Assembly (NCBI GenBank): GCA_900555715.1
Contig: USMC01000024.1
Location: 1 to 39,498 of the forward strand
Reading direction: 5' to 3'
DNA: 39,498 nucleotides
DNA from: an uncultured Porphyromonadaceae bacterium
Lineage (GTDB): Bacteria > Bacteroidota > Bacteroidia > Bacteroidales > Muribaculaceae
In this document: positions 1 to 6,971 of the stretch, piece by piece
Layout: each line of letters starts with the position of its first letter
How positions within the stretch are numbered: position 1 is the first letter of the stretch
Position numbers and translations under genes: made by a program
Notes under the pieces: generated by a model
What the model saw: only the letters and a program-made list of their open reading frames with translations
Database searches by the model: none
What the model was told of the DNA's origin: nothing

Positions 1-59
1 GCAGAGGATTGATTAAATTCTTTTTAAGGCCTGGATTCTTCAATTGAGTAGAACAAGAG

Positions 60-149
60 TTACACTTTTTCTCCCGAATAACCATGCCTCCATTACATTT
101 TTTCAAACGAATAACCGAGGATGTGCTACACTTTTTCAAACGAATCGAT
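60..149. repeat. Three 24-bp direct repeats at exact 33-bp spacing
   Basis: Three near-identical units start at 60, 93 and 126. Each runs YTACAYTTTTTC, then CTCCCG, AAACG or AAACG, then AAT and, in the first two, AACC. The spacing is exactly 33 bp. Arrays of short repeats at an element end are characteristic of IS21-family insertion sequences, where they bind the transposase. The rest of such an element would lie to the left of the window. No istA or istB coding sequence is visible here, so the element identity is inference; the repeats themselves are plain in the sequence. Confidence 0.6.
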
Positions 150-168
150 AATGATCTTCTATAGGCCG

Positions 169-200
169 TTTGCACATCTTAGTTAAAACAGCTATCTTTG
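169..200 (+). promoter_or_regulatory. Bacteroidetes-type promoter (-33 TTTG, -7 TATCTTTG) with no clear gene downstream
   Basis: TTTG at 169-172 and TATCTTTG at 193-200 are separated by 20 bp, which matches the Bacteroidetes housekeeping sigma consensus TTTG-N19/20-TAnnTTTG. This is the best full promoter in the window. Transcription would start near 207, inside an inverted repeat, and no convincing coding sequence follows. It may be the relic promoter of a lost gene or drive a non-coding RNA. Confidence 0.55.
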
Positions 201-283
201 CGGGTACAAAAACACAGGCCCGGGAGGGTCTGAAAAAGCGATTTTCAGAAGGGAAAACGGAAAAATTCGGTCTTTTGTACCCG
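201..283. other. 83-bp segment bounded by 11-bp inverted repeats, with nested hairpin
   Basis: CGGGTACAAAA at 201-211 is the exact reverse complement of TTTTGTACCCG at 273-283. Inside lies a second inverted pair, CTGAAAA at 229-235 and TTTTCAG at 242-248. The segment begins at the expected transcription start of the promoter at 169-200, so a transcript would fold into a two-tier stem. It could be a small structured RNA, a small non-autonomous element, or a recombinase or operator site; no target-site duplication was recognised. Confidence 0.4.
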
Positions 284-659
284 AAGTTTCGCAATCTGTT
301 GAGCGGCAACGTGTTCTACGCACTGCATCGGAAGACTAACCGGAACTATGAGTCGGCTGATTTATTTCTTCGTTTTATACTGATTGAGGCTTCAATAACG
401 TCTCTTGAAAGAAAACCTCAAGGACTATCCGGATTAAATCGACTATGACTATATCGACTATAAGGATGCGGATGGCGAAATCGCGATGTTCGTATGTTTC
501 AGAAAATGAAAATGGTTATAACAAAGTGTGTCGCGGAACATTACTTTTTTGTCGCAAAATGATAATGGATACTTCGGGAGGAATGCCTGAAAAGTTAAAA
601 TGATTTCCGCAGATAATCTTTTGACAAATATCCGTACCGCAGAAGTGAATGCACATGTG
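284..659. other. Non-coding stretch, no recognisable gene
   Basis: No open frame here has a recognisable family. A 92-codon plus-strand frame (170-448) begins at a TTG inside the promoter and reads as low-information sequence. A 77-codon minus-strand frame (458-691) overlaps the GH125 promoter. A short frame at 441-509 has protein-like composition (DYKDADGEIAMFVCF) but is preceded at once by a stop, and may be the relic of a lost gene. The stretch is AT-richer than the adjoining genes, as expected for an intergenic or decayed region. Confidence 0.5.
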
Positions 660-667
660 TAATTTTG
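660..667 (+). promoter_or_regulatory. Probable -7 box for the GH125 gene
   Basis: TAATTTTG is a perfect TAnnTTTG box 42 bp before the ATG at 710. No TTTG -33 element sits at the usual spacing. It is identical to the boxes in front of four minus-strand genes of the locus, but the direct repeats found upstream of those are not evident here. Confidence 0.45.
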
Positions 668-709
668 CCATACACTAAAATAAATGCCCAATAACTCACT
701 TTACAAAAC

Positions 710-2173
710 ATGTATCATAAACCTATCATTTTCATAACTGCCGGCATTTTTGCGTTCGGCACCGCTTTCAATGCCGGTGCTGTCAACATTTGTGCGGCAG
801 ACAATACTGCTGTAGCGGCGCATACACAGCGCTACAACAACACCAACCGCCCGCCCGAAAAGGAACGCCTCTTCAAATCCAAAGCCGTCGAATCCGAAAT
901 AAAGCGTATCAAGAAACTGCTTAAAAATCCGAAACTCGCATGGATGTTCGAGAACTGTTTTCCGAACACGATCGACACTACCGTGCATTTCCGTCTTGAC
1001 GAAAACGGCGAGCCCGACACCTTTGTGTACACCGGCGACATCCATGCCATGTGGCTGCGCGACTCCGGCGCACAGGTGTGGCCATACGTTCAGCTGGCAA
1101 ACGACGACCCTGAGCTGAAGAAGATGATTGCCGGGGTAATCAACCGCCAGTTCAAGTGTATCAATTTCGACCCGTACGCCAATGCCTTCAACGACGGTCC
1201 TACCGGCGGCGACTGGATGAGCGACATTACCGACATGAAGCCCGAGGTGCATGAGCGCAAGTACGAAATCGACTCGCTCTGCTACCCTATCCGGCTCGCT
1301 TATGAGTATTGGAAAGAAACTGGCGACACAAGCGTGTTCGGACAGGAATGGCTCGCAGCTATCAACAATGTGCTCAGGACATTCACGGAACAGCAGCGAA
1401 AGGACAATGTCGGTCCGTACCGTTTCCAACGCAAGACTGAGCGTCAGCTGGACACCCTGAACAACAACGGACTGGGCGCCCCCGTGAGCGGATGCGGACT
1501 GATTGTATCGTGCTTTCGCCCGTCCGACGACGCAACAACATTCCAGTACCTCGTGCCGTCGAACTTCATGGCAGTGTCGAGCCTCCGCAAAGCTGCTGAA
1601 ATTCTCACCGAAGTAAACAGTCAGTCCGACCTTGCCGCACGATGCACGGTCCTCGCCGACGAAGTGGAATCGGCACTGCGCAAACATGCGGTCTACAACC
1701 ATCCCGAATATGGTAAGATATATGCTTTTGAGGTTGACGGTTTCGGCAACTATCACCTGATGGATGATGCAAACGTGCCGAGCCTCCTTGCCATGGCTTA
1801 TCTCGGCGACGTCGACGTCAACGATCCCGTCTACCAGAACACGCGCCGCTTCGTATGGAGCAAGGACAACCCATACTTCTTCAGCGGACCGGCAGGTGAA
1901 GGCATAGGCGGACCTCACATAGGCTATGACATGGCATGGCCCATGAGCATCATGATGAAAGCTTTCACATCGCAAGACGACAACGAAATCCGCGACTGCA
2001 TCCGCATGCTCCTTGCCACAGACGCCGGAACGGGCTTTATCCACGAATCGTTCGACGTAAAGGACGCCAATAACTTCACACGTCCCTGGTTCGCATGGCA
2101 GAACACTCTCTTCGGCGAACTCATCCTCAAGCTCGTCAACGACGGTAAGACCGACCTGCTGAACACTATCTGA
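710..2173 (+). CDS. GH125 exo-alpha-1,6-mannosidase
   Basis: Predicted to release mannose from alpha-1,6-linked manno-oligosaccharides, the backbone of yeast mannan, probably in the periplasm. The 487-residue protein starts with a signal peptide (about residues 1-30, AGAVNICAA) and continues as one GH125 domain (formerly DUF1237). Family landmarks are TGDIHAMWLRDSGAQVWPY (about 108-126), PTGGDW, EIDSLCYPI with Asp188 as the likely general acid, and GFIHESFD with Glu446 as the likely base; these roles are inferred from the characterised clostridial enzyme. The length is normal for the family. It is the only locus gene on the plus strand and converges with the minus-strand GH92 at 2270. A start at 710 gives a clean signal peptide. 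Confidence 0.93.
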   Translation: MYHKPIIFITAGIFAFGTAFNAGAVNICAADNTAVAAHTQRYNNTNRPPEKERLFKSKAVESEIKRIKKLLKNPKLAWMFENCFPNTIDTTVHFRLDENGEPDTFVYTGDIHAMWLRDSGAQVWPYVQLANDDPELKKMIAGVINRQFKCINFDPYANAFNDGPTGGDWMSDITDMKPEVHERKYEIDSLCYPIRLAYEYWKETGDTSVFGQEWLAAINNVLRTFTEQQRKDNVGPYRFQRKTERQLDTLNNNGLGAPVSGCGLIVSCFRPSDDATTFQYLVPSNFMAVSSLRKAAEILTEVNSQSDLAARCTVLADEVESALRKHAVYNHPEYGKIYAFEVDGFGNYHLMDDANVPSLLAMAYLGDVDVNDPVYQNTRRFVWSKDNPYFFSGPAGEGIGGPHIGYDMAWPMSIMMKAFTSQDDNEIRDCIRMLLATDAGTGFIHESFDVKDANNFTRPWFAWQNTLFGELILKLVNDGKTDLLNTI

Positions 2174-2191
2174 ACATCATCCATACCCAAA

Positions 2192-2228
2192 AGAGAGTCA
2201 GCCACCCGTGCCGGATGGCTGACTCTCT
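2192..2228. terminator. Stem-loop terminator between convergent GH125 and GH92 genes
   Basis: A perfect 13-bp inverted repeat (AGAGAGTCAGCCA at 2192-2204, complement at 2216-2228) encloses an 11-base loop. It lies between the stop of GH125 (2173) and the stop of GH92 (2270). On the minus strand it is followed by CTTTTGGG, so it probably ends the long minus-strand transcript and may act in both directions. Confidence 0.75.
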
Positions 2229-2269
2229 GATATCAATGATATTGAAAACCCGACAAGCGGTATCTGCCG

Positions 2270-4507
2270 TCACATGGACGGCGGCTCACTGCCGACAGCG
2301 GCGCCCCACTCTTTGTCAGGCTTCGGTCCCATCACCAACACCAGCCGTCCGCCTTTCATCAGGTCGGCATGGCTGATCCACGGCTTATCCCAGGGGTGTC
2401 CGTTGAGTTCTGCACGCTGTATATACTTATTGTCGCGCGAACATCCGTCTGCCACTATCTCGAAAATCTTTCCGTTGGGAAGAGACAACGATGTGCGGGC
2501 GAACAGCGGTGAACCGATATTGTACACCGGTATACCCGGAGTGACGGGATAGAGACCTATCGACGAGAAAACCACAAACGACGTCATGCCGCCGCCGTCT
2601 TCATCGCCCGGTACACCCATAAGGTCGGCACGGAACCACGTGTCGAGCATCTGACGGATTCTTTTCTGGGTTTTCCACGGCGCACCGGCATAGTTGTAGA
2701 GGTAGGGCACATGCAGCGACGGCTCATTTGCCATGGAGAACTGCCCCACATTGCCTGTATGATCGGGGAGCTTCGAGTAAAAATCGTATTTGCTGCGACC
2801 GAGAGGCTCGGCGAATGTACGGTCGAGATTTGCCACGAATTGCTGGCGTCCACCCATCAGCTTCACCAGATCGGCGACATTGTGGGGCACATCCCAGCGG
2901 TAAACCCAGCCGTTGTTTTCTCCATAGTATTCGCGCGCTCCCATGCCGCCAGGAAAGGAATAGTCGAACGGCTCGATAAACCGTCCGTCCTTATCCTTAG
3001 GATGGAAAAATGCTGTCGACGGATTGTAGAGGTTGCGGTAGTTGAGCGCTTTCTGACGATACTTTGCCGCTTCTTCGGTCTTGCCAAGGGCATCGGCGAG
3101 GAGCGACAGGCAATATTCGTCATAGGATGTACCGAGGGTGACTGCAACAGGCTGACGTTTCTCGAATCCGTTCACGTTAGGATCAGTCTCCTGTTCGCCG
3201 TCGGCAAGTGCAGGAATATACCCGTGCTCGTTCCAGAATTCATCGATCCACCCGGCAGGCTTGCCCGACCACGGCGCCAGTGTCTTTTCCTCGATGCCGC
3301 GACGGCATGCCTCGTATGCCTTGGGAAGATCCACTTCCAGACCCTTCGCTACGGCATCTGCCACAGTGGCTACTGCATGATTCGAATTCATGCGCCGGCT
3401 GTCGCCTGTCACTTCCGGGAACGTGGGCATCCACATGTTTCCCATCTGCTCCGCCATAGTAAGGTAAGACGCGATGATATTTTCTTCTTTAGACGGTTCT
3501 ATCAGCAACCGGAGCGGATGCGCAGCGCGGTATGTATCCCATATCCAGTCGTCGGTATAGAAAGGTGTGCCGTTGTCGGGGTGTACAGCACCATCGAAGG
3601 CGCTCCAATAGCGACCGTCCTCACTCATACATACAGGGCGTTCGAATGTACGGTAATAGGAAGTGTAGAACACCTCACGCCGGGCATCATCACCACCCTC
3701 CACTGCAATACGACCAAGTACACGGTTCCATTCGTCGCGACCACGCCGTGCCTGCGCGGCGACATCGTAATCCTTGATTTCGCGGCGAAGATTCTTCTTT
3801 GCCTGTTCCTCGCTTATGAAAGATACTCCGTAGCGCACCCCTACGCCGGGGGTGCCATCCTTGAACTGCCATACGGCACATACGTTGCGTCCCTCAGCTG
3901 TTGTCTGCTCCGAGTCGATTATTCCGTCGCGAAGGATACCGGCATTCACAGGTGCAGCGTCGCATTCGGCATAGACATATACACGTGTGCGTCCGTCGAG
4001 GTCCTGATAGCCTGACGCAGCCGCACCGTCTACCGTCATACGACCATTCCGGCTTGTCAAAGAAATATACACAGGCTTTCCCGGACTGAAGCATATATTG
4101 TACACGCCTGCCTGATGCGCCGGCGAATAGTCGGCATGCATCGTATTGTCGTCGAGGTCGGTTGAGTAGCTGTAGGGCGTAATATGTTCGTTATCGTAGT
4201 TATACTCTATTACAGACGCCGGCACAGACCGCTGGCTCGGCGTCAGGTTGAACGCCGACCGCTCACGATGGTTGGTAACTATCACCGGCAGCCCACGCAC
4301 ATACTCCGAAGTATAGTCGCCGCGCTCAGGATAGACGCGAAGCATACTGTTGGGCAACTGCACCGTAGGGAATGTCGGTACGAGCAGATGACTGACATTG
4401 CCGATATACGGGTTTACATAGTCTACCGGTTCTTTCGCCTGAGCTGCAGCCGCCATAGCGGCTGCCAGCATCAGGACGGGAAGAACAGTTCTTAACGGGA
4501 ACCTCAC
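2270..4507 (-). CDS. GH92 alpha-mannosidase, divergent subgroup
   Basis: Predicted calcium-dependent exo-alpha-mannosidase trimming mannan side chains, exported by a signal peptide (residues 1-24, AAAMAAAAQA). Family landmarks are VDYVNPYIG at the mature N-terminus, DDWIWDTYRAAHPL, GENNGWVYRWDVPHN (candidate general-acid Glu), ANEPSLHVPYLYNYAG, and GDEDGGGMTS at about 634-643 (candidate base Asp). The 745-residue length fits a single GH92. The N-terminal IGNVSHLLVPTFPTVQLPN segment and the ENNGWVYRW version differ from the other two GH92s here, so linkage preference probably differs; it cannot be read from sequence alone. The start is GTG, with no in-frame ATG upstream before the preceding gene. 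It lies 29 bp behind GH130 and is probably co-transcribed with it. Confidence 0.9.
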   Translation of the reverse strand: MRFPLRTVLPVLMLAAAMAAAAQAKEPVDYVNPYIGNVSHLLVPTFPTVQLPNSMLRVYPERGDYTSEYVRGLPVIVTNHRERSAFNLTPSQRSVPASVIEYNYDNEHITPYSYSTDLDDNTMHADYSPAHQAGVYNICFSPGKPVYISLTSRNGRMTVDGAAASGYQDLDGRTRVYVYAECDAAPVNAGILRDGIIDSEQTTAEGRNVCAVWQFKDGTPGVGVRYGVSFISEEQAKKNLRREIKDYDVAAQARRGRDEWNRVLGRIAVEGGDDARREVFYTSYYRTFERPVCMSEDGRYWSAFDGAVHPDNGTPFYTDDWIWDTYRAAHPLRLLIEPSKEENIIASYLTMAEQMGNMWMPTFPEVTGDSRRMNSNHAVATVADAVAKGLEVDLPKAYEACRRGIEEKTLAPWSGKPAGWIDEFWNEHGYIPALADGEQETDPNVNGFEKRQPVAVTLGTSYDEYCLSLLADALGKTEEAAKYRQKALNYRNLYNPSTAFFHPKDKDGRFIEPFDYSFPGGMGAREYYGENNGWVYRWDVPHNVADLVKLMGGRQQFVANLDRTFAEPLGRSKYDFYSKLPDHTGNVGQFSMANEPSLHVPYLYNYAGAPWKTQKRIRQMLDTWFRADLMGVPGDEDGGGMTSFVVFSSIGLYPVTPGIPVYNIGSPLFARTSLSLPNGKIFEIVADGCSRDNKYIQRAELNGHPWDKPWISHADLMKGGRLVLVMGPKPDKEWGAAVGSEPPSM

Positions 4508-4536
4508 GACAAGATTTGTATGATTAGTATATGTAA

Positions 4537-6837
4537 TTATCTTACAAACACTTTCGATACTTTGTCGCCTTGGCGGCGTATATACAGACCCGACTGCGGA
4601 TTGCGTACCTTGCGTCCCTGGAGGTCGAAGTATTCGGTCTCAGCGCTGACAGCGGGAACGATTGAACCAACGCCGGTCTGTATGGCCTGACCGTGAACAT
4701 CAAAAGCGAAAACTCGTGATGTCTCGTGGTTGAGGTCATGTCCGCGGTCGCCGTCAACATTGACACGCGGCACTTCTAATTTCACATACCGCGCATTTAC
4801 AGGAGTGTCAAGCACATGCTCATGTGTCTTTTCATCCTGATTTACATCCATGGCGTTCACCACTTCTGTCCAGCATGTATTCGAGTCGCCGGAAGGAGTT
4901 ACCAGCTTTACGTCCGGACGTTCGGTAGCGACGCTGATTTTGTAGTGTTCGAGGTTATTGTTGTTCTCGTGCAGCTTACAGTCGTAGATGGTGAACTTAT
5001 TTACGGAATACAGGTCTTCGAGGTCGATGACGACAAATTTAATAGGGTCATTATTGATGTCGGCAGCATAGAAGCACCATTTACCGCCGCTTTTTTCGTA
5101 AACGCCGTTGATAAGATTTATGGCAGACTCACGCTCGTTGGCGCAATCGTAGGATTTCATTACAGTTTTGCCGATACTCACCACGTCGCTGCCCTCACGG
5201 ACGAAAGGGCGGCTGTATTCTCCGTAGATGCGGCAGCCATAGATACGCACGGCATTGTCAGCCTTGGTGAAGACAGCCTTTACAAAACGACCTTCGACAG
5301 GGGCGAATGTCTCTTCTTTGACATTCTGGTCGCCGACACCTGACATGTGGAGAACGGGCTCACCCCAGTTCTCGCCGTCGTCGCTGACATAGAGCCAGTA
5401 CTCCGGTGTGTTCTGGCTGGCCTCATGTGTGCAAGCGTCGTCGAAACCGAAACCATCGAATGTGTAGTAGTCGAAAAATTCGAATATCACCCAAGGATTC
5501 TGGTTCTGGTTGTCGCACCATTTCTTGTTGGGCAACCAGCTGCCGGTATTGAGATAGAAGGGGCTCTCATGGTCGCCTGTCTGGCTGCTGTACGATTTGA
5601 TAATGCAGCGCGACTTGCCGTTGCCGTAGCGGGGGAAAGCGTTGAGTACACGAGAGTCAGCTGTCTCGATTTCAATGGGGTCGCCATATCCTGAACGGGC
5701 AGCGGGATCATATACAGCCACACCTACCTTGGAGTCGGCGCATCCGTAGTAGAGATACCACTTGCCATCCTTGTAGACGAGACCTTCAATGAATACTGTG
5801 CCGTCCTTGTACTGACCGCTTTTCTCAGCAGCCTCCATCGGGCGGAAGAAAGCGTTGTCGAGTCGACCGATAACTTTCGTAGGTTCGTTAATATCGAAAA
5901 GCACCTGACCTGCGGCATAGGTAGAGCCCGGATAGTCCATGCATCCGTTGCTGCCGCCATCATTCTTGCCGTTGTAGAAGAGGAGGATGCCGTTCTCAGT
6001 GATGATTGCAGGAGGACCGCATTCTGTAAGATTGCTGTCGAAATATCCTTTGCGCGGCTTGATGAGCTCAAGGAGCTTGCCGTCCTGGTTCTGAAGCGGA
6101 GTCCAGTGGATGAGATCTTCGGAGGAAGCCAGATATACAGCTGTCTCACCCCAGTACATGAGATATTTGCCATTGACTTTGGCTGCTACCTGACGGCCAT
6201 CTTTGATTTCCGTGACAACAGAGCCGGACTTGCAGCCCAGGTCCTTGTACTTGCCTTCATAGGCATCAAGGAAAGCCGGACCATGTTTGGTCCACTCCGT
6301 AAGGTTCTCGCTTGTGGCAACAGAGAGACGGGGAATAGAGTTATTCCACGATGTATATGTCATCACATAGACGGTTTTGCCATCGATATCGGCTGCTACC
6401 ACACGCGGGTCTTCGCAGCCGCCTTTCCATTCGTATGTCTTGGAAATTTCTGTCTCGTCCGGATAGAACACAGGTGTGGCACTGCGCCAGTCAATTGTGA
6501 TACCGTCGCTCGATTCTGCCAGACCGATACGCGATGTGCGTCCTCCGATTCCTGCTTTGGGATCATCTTCCGCACGGTAGAGGATGTAGATTTTGCCGTC
6601 TTTTACTACGGCTGCCGGATTGAAGGTGTCGGCAAATTCCCATTTTACTTCCTCGCCTTTCATCGGGCAGTTGAATACAGAAGCTTCATTGGGCGAAATG
6701 ATAGGATTTACGCCTTCGGGGCGGACAAATCCGCCAAAAGCCCAGTCGGGAAGCGGATTGTCGGTGACAGCGGTCTGGGCATTTGCCGAGAAGGCAATAG
6801 CCACACCTGTCATGGCTGAGATAAAGGTTTTATTCAT
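4537..6837 (-). CDS. Secreted GH130 beta-mannosidase/phosphorylase with two F5/8C domains and C-terminal sorting-type tail
   Basis: Residues about 30-400 form a five-bladed GH130 propeller: EGVNPIISP, FNPAAVV, LYRAEDD, GGCEDPRV (about 139-146), TECGPPAI, FIEGLVY and YYGCADSKVGVA. GH130 members act on beta-mannosides; hydrolytic members of yeast-mannan loci remove beta-1,2-mannose. A signal peptide (residues 1-20) fits a hydrolase, because phosphorylases are usually cytoplasmic. Two discoidin-like F5/8C (CBM32-type) domains follow at about 425-545 and 555-720. The protein ends in a short tail, YFDLQGRKV...GLYIRRQGD. At 766 residues it is about twice the usual single-domain length. It has its own promoter box at 6870-6877 and probably shares a transcript with the GH92 at 2270. 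Confidence 0.85.
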   Translation of the reverse strand: MNKTFISAMTGVAIAFSANAQTAVTDNPLPDWAFGGFVRPEGVNPIISPNEASVFNCPMKGEEVKWEFADTFNPAAVVKDGKIYILYRAEDDPKAGIGGRTSRIGLAESSDGITIDWRSATPVFYPDETEISKTYEWKGGCEDPRVVAADIDGKTVYVMTYTSWNNSIPRLSVATSENLTEWTKHGPAFLDAYEGKYKDLGCKSGSVVTEIKDGRQVAAKVNGKYLMYWGETAVYLASSEDLIHWTPLQNQDGKLLELIKPRKGYFDSNLTECGPPAIITENGILLFYNGKNDGGSNGCMDYPGSTYAAGQVLFDINEPTKVIGRLDNAFFRPMEAAEKSGQYKDGTVFIEGLVYKDGKWYLYYGCADSKVGVAVYDPAARSGYGDPIEIETADSRVLNAFPRYGNGKSRCIIKSYSSQTGDHESPFYLNTGSWLPNKKWCDNQNQNPWVIFEFFDYYTFDGFGFDDACTHEASQNTPEYWLYVSDDGENWGEPVLHMSGVGDQNVKEETFAPVEGRFVKAVFTKADNAVRIYGCRIYGEYSRPFVREGSDVVSIGKTVMKSYDCANERESAINLINGVYEKSGGKWCFYAADINNDPIKFVVIDLEDLYSVNKFTIYDCKLHENNNNLEHYKISVATERPDVKLVTPSGDSNTCWTEVVNAMDVNQDEKTHEHVLDTPVNARYVKLEVPRVNVDGDRGHDLNHETSRVFAFDVHGQAIQTGVGSIVPAVSAETEYFDLQGRKVRNPQSGLYIRRQGDKVSKVFVR

Positions 6838-6869
6838 AAAATTGGTTTATGATTGAATGATTTGTGCCG

Positions 6870-6877
6870 CAAAATTA
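6870..6877 (-). promoter_or_regulatory. -7 box of the GH130 transcript
   Basis: On the minus strand this reads TAATTTTG, 32 bp before the GH130 ATG at 6837. No -33 TTTG lies at standard spacing, which fits an activator-dependent promoter. The box is identical to those at 13806, 32019 and 38601. Confidence 0.5.
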
Positions 6878-6905
6878 GAATTTCGGATACCGGGTTCAGT
6901 CTAAC

Positions 6906-6935
6906 TTTTACGACAATTGTATAATGAATAGTGAC
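6906..6935 (-). promoter_or_regulatory. Putative regulator-binding direct repeats upstream of GH130
   Basis: On the minus strand a strong distal unit, GTCACTATTCA (core 6927-6935), is followed 21 bp later by a weak proximal unit, GTCGTAAAA (6906-6914). The proximal unit begins 29 bp from the end of the -7 box, as in the other three regulated promoters. The likely ligand is the AraC domain of the hybrid sensor in this locus. Confidence 0.4.
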
Positions 6936-6971
6936 AATTTTTCAATTTGAATATGAAAATGAAGGCGCGAG

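Noticed and set aside
201..283. Invertible promoter (phase variation) idea
   Set aside because: The promoter lies outside the inverted repeats, so inversion would not switch it, and no recombinase gene is in the window.
170..448. 92-codon plus-strand frame near the left edge
   Set aside because: It begins at a TTG inside the -33 element and overlaps the promoter and inverted repeat; composition is not protein-like.
441..509. Short protein-like frame ending in EIAMFVCFRK
   Set aside because: Only 22 codons with a stop just before it; possibly a gene relic but too short to call.
458..691. 77-codon minus-strand frame before GH125
   Set aside because: It overlaps the GH125 promoter and has no recognisable features.
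701..2044. 447-codon minus-strand open frame antisense to GH125
   Set aside because: It mirrors the GH125 coding sequence, has no domain or signal, and is His/Val/Cys-rich as expected for an antisense shadow frame.
2711..4015. 434-codon plus-strand open frame opposite GH92
   Set aside because: Shadow frame; the minus strand encodes a complete GH92 with all motifs.
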